Positions 42,935 to 54,715 of a stretch of 64,000 nt of DNA are shown here, in pieces. The translations under genes and the position numbers were made by a program. The notes beneath the pieces are model-generated. The model ran no database searches, was not told the origin of the DNA, and saw only the letters and a list, made by a program, of their open reading frames with translations. Position 1 is the first letter of the stretch, and each line of letters starts with the position of its first letter. The stretch is from positions 1,674,001 to 1,738,000 of the forward strand of contig CM070583.1 of assembly GCA_036346355.1 (NCBI GenBank), read 5' to 3'. This DNA comes from Rhipidocladum racemiflorum. Taxonomy: Eukaryota; Streptophyta; Magnoliopsida; Poales; Poaceae.

Positions 42935-44119
42935 TTAGGTAGAGGAACTCTGATGATGAACTGTTGCCTCAGGATGGAGTGCTGCCTCGCTGCTTGTAGA
43001 TTTTGATGTGGCAATTTCTTCCAGGCGCTTCCATGTAGCCTGACGTTTTGACCTCACTGCAGTTTCTTGCGCTTCATCTTCCTCAAACTTCTCGAGGCAC
43101 TCCTCAAACAGTACAGGGTCATGGTCCAGGTATATTTTGCGAACATTAAGGCTCAAGCTTTGAACTGCCTGGTTCCAGTGGCCTTTAGTATTTCGTTCTA
43201 ATGCAGGAAGAATTATGGGCAGTATCACCTTGCTGTTCTGCTTGATAAAACCCTCAATATGATCGTTGTTCCATAGAAACAGAGCTCTCTCTGCCACCTG
43301 CAAAACAAAATAAGAATAGATGCATCAGCCTTCGATACTGAACATGCGTAGCGTATTATTACTGTTATTAAGCCGTCGACTAGTCGCCGACTAATCCACG
43401 ATTAGTCGTCCAGTCGGTGCATGGAGCACAACTAGGACGCTCGACTCGACTGGAGCGACTAGTCGGGCGACTGGGTGACTGGACGATTGGAATAGAGGGG
43501 CCGAACCCTAGACATCTCTGGTCCATATCATTATCATGCTTATGTTGTTCTTCTCTTCATTTTATGCTTTACAATATGTATATGTGTTTAATTATTGCTA
43601 CAACTTAGTATGTGACATGTCCTACTAACCTACTTCCTAGTCTAGAGGCTAAGTCGAGACTAGTCGGTCGACTAGTCGCCCAAGTCGACAAGTCGCCCCT
43701 CTGGCGACTCGACTCGACTTTACGACTTAATAACATTATTAAGAACAGAAGAAAAATCAGCTTGTTCATCACAATAATGTACCATAAATCCAACATAAAG
43801 AGGGTATTATGGGTTATGACAGGCATAGAGAATCAGTTTGAACATGATAGGAAGAACACTGGAGCTCAAAATGTGATTTTAGCGGTCAAGGGATAAAAGC
43901 AAACATGACTGGTAGTCTGGTACCTTCAGGAAATTCTCAATAAACGAAAAATTGGGGTCATGACTCATGATTGTTTCCTCAACTGTGTTACTGTCTCACC
44001 AAAAAAAATCATATATCGGGAACTAAAATGTTCTATAAGCTATGATGCATGGACACGGATACTTTGACATGACACGACACCAACACGGAATTCACTATTT
44101 TTCTAAAAATACCAACACC

Positions 44120-44179
<60 letters not shown>

Positions 44180-45822
44180 TGTATTATTCTCCATTTTTGT
44201 ACGCGCTAATCAAACTGAAATAATGTAAAGCATAAACTAGAAATATGTACCTTAGCCTTTGCAATTTCACTTCTAAACCGAGCACGAATAGGTACCGTCA
44301 TCTTAGCATATATCTTTCAATCACCATTAGTAATTTTCAGCAAGTGCACTTTGACTCACCCAAAAATGGATAGGAAATAGCTAATATAACTATTTATGTA
44401 TCAACATGAACAGAACTAGTATGCACTTTATACTTATCACTTGCTACAGGATAGTTGACTTTCCTTGGTGTGATAAAATGTCATGCAACAAGCACACAGT
44501 GGGTCGCAAAGCCAAAACAAATGATAGTATTGAAGATGAGAACTTCCATGAGCTAATAACACTTAAATATTCTACATTAATGGTTTAGTTAAAATTGTGC
44601 AAATCCTTTTTACCTGAAAGTGGGAACTATTTAAACAGCGGGCAATCTGACGGAAAAGTGGCACCATACATCTCTGGAATTCTGCTGGCTGCGTAGCTTC
44701 CAAGACCTCCTCTAACTCACCCAAAAACATCACCTCCTTCGAGCTATTCGTGATGGGCCAATACTTAAGTAAACCCCTCATAACAGTATCAGCAAGCTTG
44801 CAATCTTTCTCAACAAACTGCGTGACACAATATGACAGCTGCTGATGATACATGCTAACGCACTTTGGTTTGTGGAGTGGAATCAGTGCTCGAACTAGAA
44901 ACAATTTGTGCTCTTCCTTGAGTGGCAAAGCGAAACCATTGATTATACTTCCCAAAATCTCTAACAGCTCAGCAATCCCATTATGCTTTTCTGTCTCAAA
45001 TATGAACCTGTAGAAGATATTATTAATCGCCTTCCTGATGAATGGTCGGTGCACCATGAACTTCCCATATATCCTGTGAAGTATTGTCTTCAAATACTCC
45101 CTCTCCCTAGGATCCTCCGAGTCAAAGAGATCAAGAAGCTTGAGAATGAAACCATGATCAACAAATCTCTTGGCCAGCTTCGCATCTGTCTCAGGAGACT
45201 GAACAAATCTTAAGAACAATTCATACACGATCTGCAAGTGCGGCCATGCTGGGTCCATGACAGGCTCCTCCTCCTCCAAATCGAATGACTCGAGTGCCTT
45301 GTTCTCTCTTGGGGCAGGGGTCATGGCTCGGAACAAGTTTGTAGACACCATCTTGATGACCTCTTGCACCACGGACTCCGGGAATTTTCCGGTGGCTGAG
45401 GTAACATAATCCACGAGCTCAAGCAACGTTTGCCTCTTGATCTCCTTCTCTTTTACATCCTTTGTCGGGTCCGTGAAGTCGAACACCACACAGCACATGG
45501 TTAGCTTCCTGAGGAATAGGCTGGGCTTCTCTGAAGCCGGAACATCCCGGAAGCTCGGAAGCGCCTCGCACACAGGCGAGGCCAAAAAGCCATTGCTGAT
45601 TCCCGCACTAACACCGGCGTTCCTGATCGTGTAATTCTGGCCGGGATTTGTGACCGTGGTGGTGTAATTGTTCGGATTGCCAATCCTACTAGACATGGTC
45701 AAATCTGTCGTGGTTCTTGCATCAGACGTCGGACTGGGCAGCGACGAGCCGGCCCCAGCCAAATCCTTCTCCCCGGACTTGGCCGGCTTCTTGGGAAGCC
45801 GGCCCAGGATTTGCTTAATCAT
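42935..45822 (-). CDS. Protein phosphatase 2A regulatory subunit B' (B56), kappa-like, two exons
   Basis: Exon 1 is 45822-44614 (403 codons) and exon 2 is 43297-42935. The GT-AG intron lies between CAG|gta and cag|GTG, phase 0, and the product has 523 residues. The N-terminus MIKQILGRLPKKPAKS resembles the plant B' kappa isoform. The B56 HEAT-like domain spans about residues 85-500, with ALPSFRDVPASEKPSLFLRK, AWPHLQIVYELFLRFVQSPE, FDSEDPREREYLKTILHRIY, ALIPLHKPKCVSMYHQQLSY and FQRCMVPLFRQIARCLNSSH. It continues in exon 2 with VAERALFLWNNDHI. This subunit directs PP2A to its substrates as part of the A-B'-C trimer. The C-terminus is low-complexity. The frame is intact. Confidence 0.95.
43362..43734. 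mobile_element. MITE in the PP2A B' intron, about 373 bp
   Basis: Terminal inverted repeats contain GTTATTAAGCCGTCGAC (left) and GTTATTAAGTCGTAAAGTC (right, reverse complement). Subterminal regions are full of GACTAGTCG/CGACTAGTC. A 7-bp repeat ATTATTA (43355-43361, 43735-43741) is the likely TSD. The exact end is uncertain by one or two bases. Confidence 0.75.
44117..44178. repeat. (TAA)n microsatellite
   Basis: About 20 uninterrupted ATA/TAA units lie in the PP2A B' intron. Confidence 0.95.
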
Positions 45823-46515
45823 AACGAATCGCCCAACAAGTTCCCGATCAAACCGCGCTAAAGAACTCTCCCCAAATCCATCATTTCTCTATCCGATCAA
45901 ATTAAACACGGTAAGAAGCATGAAAAAAAAATCCACACACAAACATGAAACGGATGGGGGGAAACCGCACCTTCGGCTCAAACCGACGCCACCGGAGCCG
46001 AATCCGCGATTGAGAACCTCCCAAACCGCGCCTTTCCACCAGAAACCCGATCGGCGACACCAATTAAAAGAAGAATCGGGCGGGGTAAAAAAGGAAAAGG
46101 GGTCAGAACGTAAAGAAAAGGGCGGAAAAATCGCGCCTTTCCCAAATTTCAACGCGAATTGCCCCGGGGGTAAGGGAAAGGGCGCGAATTGGATGGATTC
46201 CTGCAGAAACTTGTGGGGATTGCGGTGGAATTCGCGGTGGATGAGGTGGTGGTGGCGGTGGTGTCGCCGGTCGGGTTCGTTCGGGTCTCTTCTGGGGGGC
46301 GAAGTGGGTGGGCGAAGCCAAAATGGTAGAGAAAATTAAAGCGGAGGAGGTGGAGCATTTTTTTGGGACCAAATCCAAAACGGATAACTTCGGTCGGTGG
46401 TAAATATTCTGGTGTACAATTTGTCTTGCACCCAACATGATACAGTTTTTCTTTGTGGGACAAATTTTGAACATTAGAAATGCACTCTTTGTAGGACAAA
46501 GGGAGTATGTATATA
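45823..46515 (-). other. 5' leader and promoter region of the PP2A B' gene
   Basis: It lies upstream of the ATG on the minus strand, is GC-rich near 46190-46310, and then becomes AT-rich. No exact transcription start or intron could be fixed. Confidence 0.45.
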
Positions 46516-46947
46516 GGGCCTGTTTGGGAGAGCTCTGCTCCTCAATTTTTAGCTCCACTCCAAATTCGTGTAGCCAAACATCTCAGCTCCATAGAACTCT
46601 AACTCCAGGAAAAATGTGAATCTAGGGGGCTGCTCCATGGTTTTTGTGGAGCTCCTCGAGTACTCCAAGAAACACCATTTCATACCCACTAAAGAAGTTG
46701 CTAGGTAATTACCCACCTTTGCCACTGGTTACACATATAGGTAATTACCCACCTTTGCCACTGGTTACATCAACACCCAAGGGCATAAATGGATATCCAC
46801 ACCAAAACCATTTATTCTTGAAGCTGGATCTAATTTGCAAGCCAAACACCTCCCTTCCCTACTTCAACTCTATGGTGAAGCTACTCCATGGTGAAGCTGG
46901 TGGAGTGGAGCTGATTTTTTTGGAGTGGATCTCTCCCAAACAGGCCC
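46516..46947. mobile_element. MITE, 432 bp (PIF/Harbinger- or hAT-like)
   Basis: Terminal inverted repeats are GGGCCTGTTTGGGAGAG on both ends (17 bp, perfect). A 3-bp repeat ATA flanks it (46513-46515, 46948-46950). Inside, a unit of about 35 bp (GGTAATTACCCACCTTTGCC plus ACTGGTTACA) is duplicated at 46702-46770. Confidence 0.85.
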
Positions 46948-46950
46948 ATA

Positions 46951-49020
46951 ATGGTCGTCTTATCAATCAATAGATGTAGGCACATCACTTACACATTTGG
47001 TTGTTTGACATGAGAATATAAGCTAAAAAATTTTGTGCTCAAAATTTCATGCAAAACATCCTAACTTTTATTTGCGTATAGCACAACAGTGTACCTCTCT
47101 CATACAACAGAGCCAATATATATATATGGCATATGTTTTAGATTATAAATACTCGCACTCATGACTATGATTTTATAACTGAAACAATTCTCAAGGGATT
47201 GAGCTAAACAAAACCACCTCGGTGGTCTCCTTTAGGTACTCTTTACGCGTACCCAAAGGAAAAAGGTCACCAAAATAAAGGTCAGTGAGAATTGATAGCT
47301 CCTGTGGAGAATTTCAGAGTAAATTAAATCATATGAAAACCAACTAATGATGCACCACTGCCCCCTACCCTCCCAGCCGATAGATCTGTCACTTGTGTAG
47401 GAGGTCCAACATACCATTAACTAGGAAGAGAAGACCAGAGGCAGTCAAAATCAACTGCACACTCGTATTTAGTCACCGTTTAGGACTGTCAAATCTCTCT
47501 CCCTATCGGGAAAAAAAAAGACTGTCATATCTCAAATATCTGCCTTGTTATCCAGCATGAGCAGGAGTGTAAAATCAGCCATTTAATTTGCTCCAGCTGA
47601 TTTGTCAGGTTTGCTTAGCATAATTCACCACACACACACACAAAAATGGCAGTAGTGGATAATAGATGGGTGGTGATTAGCACAGGGAGACAGTCAGACA
47701 GTAAGTGAGGGGAAAGGGGCAAAAAAAAGAGAGAGAAGTGGTTAGCTAAGCTGCCTCTGGTGTCACTATTAGGACCATAAGCAGAGTCAGCATGTAACAA
47801 ATGGCTGAAAGACAAACAGGGAAGAGATGTCACGTCCAGGCCTTCGGGGTAATGAGGTAAAGCAAAGGCCTGTGCTTTGCCTTGCCTGCCTGCCTCCCTA
47901 TCTGTTCACCTGCTTGTGCAAGCAACTTTTACCTAATCCCTTTACTTTACTGAACTGTACCCCCCAACAAATTTTACTATGGCTAGCTACTAGCTAGGCA
48001 CCAGAAAGAAGCTGTCAGGAAGCGAAACAGCCGAAAGGTAAGAAAGCATGCTTCAGAATTCAGTTTAGAGATGAGCTGCTTGATCTCATGACAGTAGAAA
48101 CATAGATTTTCATGCAAATTAAGAGGTTTGGGTTGTCCAGGTCGCTGCCAGGCATCCAATTGCAATTCACCTTTGAATTCAGGTAATAGGAAGGAGGCAA
48201 TTAACCTGATGTTTTAACTTTGTCTGAACGATTCCAGCTTCTCGAGGGAAATAAAGGATGGAATTTGCGTGTGGAAACTGAACACCGCTGCTTCGTTCCA
48301 CTGCCCTGTCGTTGTCGAATGTTGGTGTGCGAGAAAAAAAAAGAGCCCACAGCACGGCAAGCACATCACCCAGCAGGCAGGCATGTAGCCAGTCAACGTT
48401 AATGGTAGTGAGTACGCACTTGTCGTGTTGTGGCAATATGATTAGCCAGAAAAGCGCAGCACATATGTAGTTCATGTAGTTTCACTCTCAGCTAGCCATG
48501 GCAGCTGACGTCTAGTCGGCTGGCAAAGGAGAGGCCGTCCAAGTCAAAAGAAGGGAGGAAATTGGGGAAAAGGCGATCGATCGAGAGTGAAACACGCATT
48601 ATTTGGTCTATGCTTTGCCTGCATATGTCATCGCCTGTACATCCGTACGTGGTTGCACATTGCGGCCATTGTCTTCTCGATGGAACTGCGACTGATCGAA
48701 CGATTGAGCCGGCCGGTGAGCCTGCAGCCTGCATGCGCGAGATCGATGCACGAAAGCTACAGGAGAACGTCGTGGACTGTTCTACAGTTTCTTTAATTCC
48801 TACGTGTAGCCAGCTGGGGCGTACCCAACACGATGGGTCAGTCGGGGCTGGAGTCCACCCTACCATTGACTGGACAGCAGGTACCTTCCTCGAGTACCAG
48901 CACATCAAGTCTAAAGGTAGAAGAAGACTAATTCCATAAGCATATCCTCTCTATCTTACTCTGTATCCGCGATCGGTGCACGGCAAGAAGAATCGATGTG
49001 CTCCACTGCGTGTGCGGGAC
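46951..49020. other. Intergenic region, nothing recognised
   Basis: Short open frames occur on both strands, for example 48492-48939, but no domain, splice pattern or strand preference supports a gene. Confidence 0.4.
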
Positions 49021-49023
49021 TAA

Positions 49024-49423
49024 CGCCATGTTTGGATGGGCTAAACCTAATTGTTAGTTGGCTAATGGCTAGAGCTAATTGTTAGTCAATTAATAATTAA
49101 CTCATCTAAAATTAGTCTAGGGCTGTTTGGATACATGGCTAATGGTTAGACTAATTTCTTAGAAAAGTCATGTTTGCCCCTTATAACGGACAGGGGAGCG
49201 GACGCACGGGTGAGGAAGTGAGGATAAAACCAGCACGAGGGTATTTCAGACTTTTCCCACCGTGTTACCTGCTATTAGCCAAATTAGCTCCCCTCCACCA
49301 GCTAATGGACTAATTGTTAGCTCAGGGATTAGCTAAAAACTAGCTCACCTATTAGTCTTCCTGTTTGGATATACTAGAGCTAATTTTTAGCCAACTAACA
49401 ATTAGCCAGGATCAAACATGGCC
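49024..49423. mobile_element. Tourist/PIF-type MITE, 400 bp
   Basis: Left CGCCATGTTTGGATGGGCTA and right (reverse complement) GGCCATGTTTGATCCTGGCT are followed on both sides by CTAATTGTTAGTTGGCTAA-type sequence. The 3-bp TSD TAA lies at 49021-49023 and 49424-49426. Confidence 0.8.
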
Positions 49424-49838
49424 TAACGTCGTAGTCTTGTAGAGCCGTCGGCAGGAGGCAATATAGCTAGCTAGCTGCGGATTACGATCGAGTAAACGTA
49501 GCGCACACGCGTCGTCGTATACGATGTGGAGTAATAGGATGCATGGTGTGTGATTCGTCGTTCTCGACTCCGACCGATCAACAACGGCGACGCCGGAGGA
49601 TCGGACAGCGGCCGGCGAACGTACAGGCATCATGCATGCATGGAACGTGCGGCCGTACGTAGGCATTAAAGCTTGATCTCAGTTATGCTACCTCGCCTGC
49701 GAGCTGTGTAATGTAAATCTGCTGCGCATTTTTTCCAGTGGCATAGAAGAGATCGAGTGGCATACAGGACGTTTCCTGTAATAATGTTAGTCGAAGGTTT
49801 CATTTGTAAATTACACTCAGGAAATATTTGGGCTAGTA

Positions 49839-49921
49839 TGGGCCCGATGGAATCGAATCGATATGTTTGGGCCAATTCTGAATCTGTATGGGCCCTTAAT
49901 ATTGTGTTCGGCCCGGCCCAA
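49839..49921 (+). promoter_or_regulatory. Cluster of site II-type motifs (TGGGCC) upstream of the NFD6-like gene
   Basis: TGGGCC occurs at 49839, 49868 and 49889, and GGCCCA at 49915, about 90-170 bases before the ATG. Such site II elements bind TCP factors and are typical of plant genes for mitochondrial and ribosomal proteins. Confidence 0.6.
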
Positions 49922-50006
49922 TTAGCCTCTCCCTGTTTTTTAACTTTGTAGCGTCAGGTTTCGTCCCCTACTGCAATTCGTAAGACAAACTAGGGAGTAA
50001 AGAAAT

Positions 50007-53000
50007 ATGGCGTCTTTCTGCCGCTCCGCCGCCGCCGCCGTGAGGTCGGCGGCCCTCCGGTCGAGATCCTCGATGGCGAGGCCCTTCACGGCAACGAGGT
50101 CACCTGTCGCACCGGCACGCCTCCGCAGGTGACGCGCAGAGTCCTGTATCCGTGTGTGTTCTTGCCACTAACTAGGTCTTGCTCGGAACTGTCCTAAAAG
50201 GTTTGCCTTTCTTGACCCTGCCCGTCTCAGGCCCTTCGTGGCGGCGGCGCTGGCGAGCGCGGAATCGCTGATGCCGCTGCACAGCGCGGTGGCGGCGGCG
50301 CGGCTGAGGTCGTGCATCGCCGCCGACTCGTCCTTCTGGAGCTGCCTCTCCCAAGGTGACACCTTTGCATCCCAGCTATTTGCGTTTCTTTTCTGCATTT
50401 ATATGTGAAATGCTAGGTTGATTGATTACATTATATTAGTGATTTTGTGTTGCCTAATACTGAAATATGCGCACATTGTCCCCGAGAGAGTTGGGATTTT
50501 ATTGATTTCGTTGCCAAAGTTGTCGCTAACGAGGTAGAGGGTGTGGCATTTCTGTGCTCAAAGCATGAAACCCCATTTTGTATTGCACGTACATAGGGAT
50601 GCAAAAATCTTGGTCTGAAAAAAAGTTTTTGGAGTTATGTTATCACTCTGGTTTCCTTGGAGACGTTGTCATGCTTATTATTGCATGACCATCTCTCTCT
50701 TGCTGGCTGTGTATGTGTTTTGTACTCGGGAAATGTAGGACATGCGGATTCTTAAGCACTAGTATTAGTATAGTATTATTTATCTGTGATTAGATAATTT
50801 AGAAATGTTTACTATATTAGCCCCTAAAATCTTTTTTCTGCGAAAATGGACCCCGTAGCAGAGTAATTGCGAAACTAGCCCTTGCTTCACCAGTGTACCA
50901 ATTAATCAATCTTTTTAGAATTAATTTGTATCCATGCAGTATCCACAAGTGTACCTTGGACATTTTGCAAAGGGAGGTGTAAAGTAGAAAATAACAAGGC
51001 GGAGAGAAATTAGCATGGAAAAATTAGTAGAAATGATGTTTAATATTGATATAAACGGAATGAAGGTGTAAAACATGCATAAATATATAAATGTACATAG
51101 CATAACATAGAAATAATAGTGTACATAGCATGACATCATAAACATAACATTACATAGAAAATATGAAAAGAGATGGCATGACGACATACTCTATTCGGAA
51201 GGCTCGAATGAGTAACCATACGGCATCCATATGGAGTGTTAATCATCAGGACGGCGTGGATGGAGCTACTGGTCACGGCAGTGGTAAGCACAACTGTAGC
51301 TCGCATTGCCGCAACAACAGTAAGTGTGGTAGTCGCTGCCCAGGTGGACGACCTCCTCATTGTTTCTCTCCTTGCGTCTTTGACGACGTAGGTCGTCGTT
51401 CTGGGTCTGGAGTTCTAAGTTCTGCCTGCGGAGTTGGTTATTCTCGTTCTTCACCTCAGTGAGTTCCTCTTCCTTTTCATCAAGGCGTATCATCAATCTG
51501 GCCATGTAACATGTAGCATCTAAGGGATACGGATCGTCCACCTATTTAGTAAATTTGTAATCCTCGGTCTGCAAGTAAGAGTAAATGTCATATAGTGAGA
51601 CATGTTACATTATGGTATGTAAGAGTTGTACCGGTTTCCATGAATAGATGTCATCGGTAGAAACGACGTCCTAGGCAGGAATTGACCCTACCGCAAACCT
51701 GCACAATGGTGTCGAGGTCATGCTTACATGTCAGCCATTTCACGGGGTGGAGTGGCCGGCCGTCGATGATTGGATTTTTGGGGGTGTAGTAGTCCCTTGT
51801 TCGAATGGGAATATCTGGGCTGGAGGGATCAGGGTCATAGGGATTGGCTTCAGCAATCAGGTGAAGCATCCGTGGAGCAAGATTGTGCATCTCTTCGTAC
51901 GTGCCGTACATCATTTCTATCACCTTCTTTTTCGCTCGCCACACCTTGCCTAGCTAACAGGATATCCCACCATATTAACCAGTCAGCCATCAGTAGCTTC
52001 GGCGAAATGGTCACGTTCGACGTGACCAAGTGAGAAATCAGGCTGGCCACGTATGAGGATGTGGCATTTCTATGCTTTTGTAGTGGCTTAGCAAGCACAC
52101 ATGTGTGATCCGTCAGGACAGTTGTCCTGAAGTCCGAGGTCGTGCCCTTGAATTTCTGGGCACGGATCTTGCCTAGGCACTCAGGATCCATGTACTTAAC
52201 AATATACATATCCTGGTTGGACTTGTACACCCGGTATGTGCGGTTGATGCTAACCGTTTATCTTGCAATTGCCTGCTGGGTGGTACTCTTTGTAGGGAAG
52301 CGTTGGCCTTCTAGCGGAGTGTTTTGATCGAATGCTCGATCAGTGCCGGCTTCGTTCGGCAATACGAGTGAAACCATCGCCAAATCATCGAGGCGCGAAG
52401 ACACATACTCCATATCAGTGGACACAATGCCACTAACGGGAGTTGCATCGTCATCTCCGTTGCTTTTGGTGTCGACGTTGTCATCATCAGATATTGCTTC
52501 ATTCACCAGGGCTTCCAAGTGCTCGTGGCAGTCAATGCGAGCAGACCACCACCGCCCGACATCTTCATTCAGCTAAAATTCAGCCGCAACAGTGTCCTCA
52601 TGGATAGGGGTGGCAACGGGGGCAGTCCCGCCGGGGAGTGCCTCCCCATCCCCGTCCCCGCAACCCGAAATTTTCCCCATCCCCGTCCCCATTCCCCGTC
52701 TCGGGGGAGAAAATCCCCCCATCCCCATCCCCGTTCGGGTATCGGGGCTCCGTCGGGGACCCATCCCCGCAAAAATTTCACACAAGAGAAGAGCTCTTAT
52801 AGCCATTTTAACTATAAAATGATATCAATAGGCATGGAAAAAACCGTCCCCGTCCCCGCCATCCCCGACGGGGGAATAATTTTCCCCATTTCCATCCCCG
52901 CGGAGGACGACTTCTTCTCATACCCGTCCCCTAATAGAGGAATTCCCCGCCGGGGATCGGGGAATGGGTCCCCATTGCCACCCCTACTCATGGATACCCC

Positions 53001-54715
53001 GAGAGGATGATTTCACACCAACTCCACTCCCCCCAGAATGACTTGAGCTTTCTCCTCTGTCCAGGAAGCGCACATACACCATCGGCCGACGTTGTATCAT
53101 CGTCTGAGGGTTCATCACAATGTGCATGTATTCCCTCCACATTGCGCTTCCCGCGATCTTGCACAGCTCTCACAAATAGTCATCCGAGTCTTCAACAACT
53201 CTAGCATGTACGGCCTCGACTACAAGCTTCTTTCGGGCAGCCTCCCCGTCGAATACGCTCCTCATGCACCTATGGAGCTCGGCCAGACCCATCTCCTTCA
53301 GTCCCAGAGCCCGGATCACCTTTCTTTCGCAGTTCGAAAGGTCCACCCCATATGGGCCATCTCGAACAACGCCATCACCATAAAACACGAACAAATCTTG
53401 AATATCTGCCATGTAGTACCTACCATAGCAAATGACGCACGCGGATTATATACTAATGTACAGTTCATCACATCCCTAATCAGGAACTACTCATTATACC
53501 AACATAGTCATTTCACCTACTACTACTTCCACTAACATCACAGTATCACACCAATCATACCCCAGTTTACGTACTATTTATTACACCACTACTGTCATAT
53601 CATCTAATACTAGTTATACAATTACCGTCATTTCATGTAGTTCTTGTTGTACTAATATTGAGGTTTTATGTACTGCTAGTTATTCTAATATTCTACCGAT
53701 TATACTAATATTACAATAATACTATACTAATATTCTAGAAGATTTCAAACTAACCTCCCTGAAGATGTACTGAAGTTCGCTAAATCTCGAGCAACGTACA
53801 AAATAACCTTCCTAGAGAAAACCTGCAAAATACGAATCCCGAATCAAATACTTGAAAAAATGTTAACTCTAAATAAATTCCACCAAATTATGAACACCGA
53901 CTAAATTGCTCCACAATTCCGATTTTAAATTCCACTTTTTTTGGCCTCGCTAATTTTTCCCCAACTCCTCTTCGCGCTTTTGCTTTTCTCAACTCACTCG
54001 GAACTTGCCGAACTCCCTCGAAAAAAGGTTAGCCTCTCGCGACTGCATGATGCAAATCAATGATGCGCTCGTAATTTATAGCGAGGGCTTGACTCCATAC
54101 GTTGGAGAAACGGACATCGGTCGATACTTTCGGCGCTCGGATGGGACGAAGGGATAGGATGTAAAGATAAATTGCATACAGGTGGAAGCATTGCAACGCA
54201 CGAGAGGGGGGCCGCTCCAGAAGAGCCAGCATGTGGCAGTGCAGGGGGGTACAGCGCCACCGACCCGCTGCTGTATTCCTCTTCGCTGCAGGCCGGTCTG
54301 CATCGCTAACCCTCCACTGCTCGGGGCTATTTCCGCTAATCTGCCCTTGCTGAGGCCATTTTCGCAAAAAAAATAAAATGAGAGCCCAGTACAGTAAAAA
54401 TTTCGATAATTTAAGAATGGAAGGTTGTTGTGATGTGTTGTCTTTTCCCTGAATGTCTACATTTTTTCTGGCTAGGCGTGCCTTTTTCTTTGCCTAAGTG
54501 CTTCAACTGTACTCTAGGTGGCATAGTCCTGCGCAGAAGTTGTCTGGTTTTGTTGGATGTTTAAATCTCCGGGCTGTTAAATATGATAAGATTATGAAAT
54601 TACTTTCTTTTTAACATGGAATGCATCAGTTCTATAGTTTCTGCTTTCATATATTGCCAATGCTCTCATTGCTGTTTTGGTAATCATCCTGGTAGGTTTG
54701 GCCAAGCGCATCTGA
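50007..54715 (+). CDS. NFD6: NUCLEAR FUSION DEFECTIVE 6-like mitochondrial protein, three exons
   Basis: The exons are 50007-50128, 50231-50355 and 54696-54715, with GT-AG introns and matching phases. The product has 88 residues. The N-terminus MASFCRSAAAAVRSAALRSR is rich in Arg, Ser and Ala without acidic residues, as expected for a mitochondrial presequence. The core ASAESLMPLHSAVAAARLRS plus CIAADSSFWSCLSQG matches the plant NFD6 family (consensus ESMMPLHSAIASARL...SWLSQ). The end is GLAKRI. In Arabidopsis, NFD6 is a small mitochondrial protein needed for polar nuclear fusion in the female gametophyte. The last exon is inferred from phase and a plausible tail, and other last exons are possible. 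The second intron holds a 3.6-kb MULE. Confidence 0.75.
51266..53412 (-). pseudogene. MuDR-type transposase gene, decayed and internally deleted
   Basis: The minus-strand pieces in order are as follows. 53412-53170 starts MADIQDLFVFYGDGVVRDG with PYGVDLS, an N-terminus typical of grass MULE transposases. After the hAT MITE, 52518-52258 carries the acidic stretch and GQRFPTKSTTQQAIAR. 52230-51945 has YRVYKSNQDMYIVKYMDPEC and HTCVLAKPLQKHRNATSSYV, the MuDR DNA-binding region. 51944-51651 has RAKKKVIEMMYGTYEEMHNL. 51541-51266 is a coiled coil with a Cys-rich tail (CCCGNASYSCAYHC). The catalytic DDE core is missing, so the element is not autonomous. The identity of the last two pieces is uncertain. 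Confidence 0.6.
52605..52986. mobile_element. hAT-type MITE, 382 bp, nested in the MULE
   Basis: The terminal inverted repeat is TAGGGGTGGCAACGGGG / TAGGGGTGGCAATGGGG. A perfect 8-bp TSD, CTCATGGA, lies at 52597-52604 and 52987-52994. The interior is rich in CCCCGTCCCCAT-type repeats. It interrupts the MULE transposase pseudogene. Confidence 0.93.

Larger units (their letters stand above)
43298..44613 (-). other. Intron of the PP2A B' gene
   Basis: A 1316-bp intron containing a MITE (43362-43734) and a trinucleotide repeat (44117-44178). Confidence 0.9.
50802..54404 (-). mobile_element. Mutator-like element (MULE), 3603 bp, in intron 2 of the NFD6-like gene
   Basis: A perfect 9-bp TSD, GATAATTTA, lies at 50793-50801 and 54405-54413. 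Terminal inverted repeats begin GAAATGTTTACTATATTAG (left) and GAAATTTTTACTGTACTGG (right, reverse complement). They continue with a shared TTTTTTCTGCGAAAATGG-type block 30-50 bases in. It encodes a decayed MuDR-type transposase on the minus strand and contains a nested hAT MITE. Confidence 0.9.

Noticed and set aside
52519..53010. 163-codon plus-strand frame rich in Pro, Ser and His
   Set aside because: It covers the hAT MITE and its flanks, and its composition comes from CCCCGTCCCCAT repeats.
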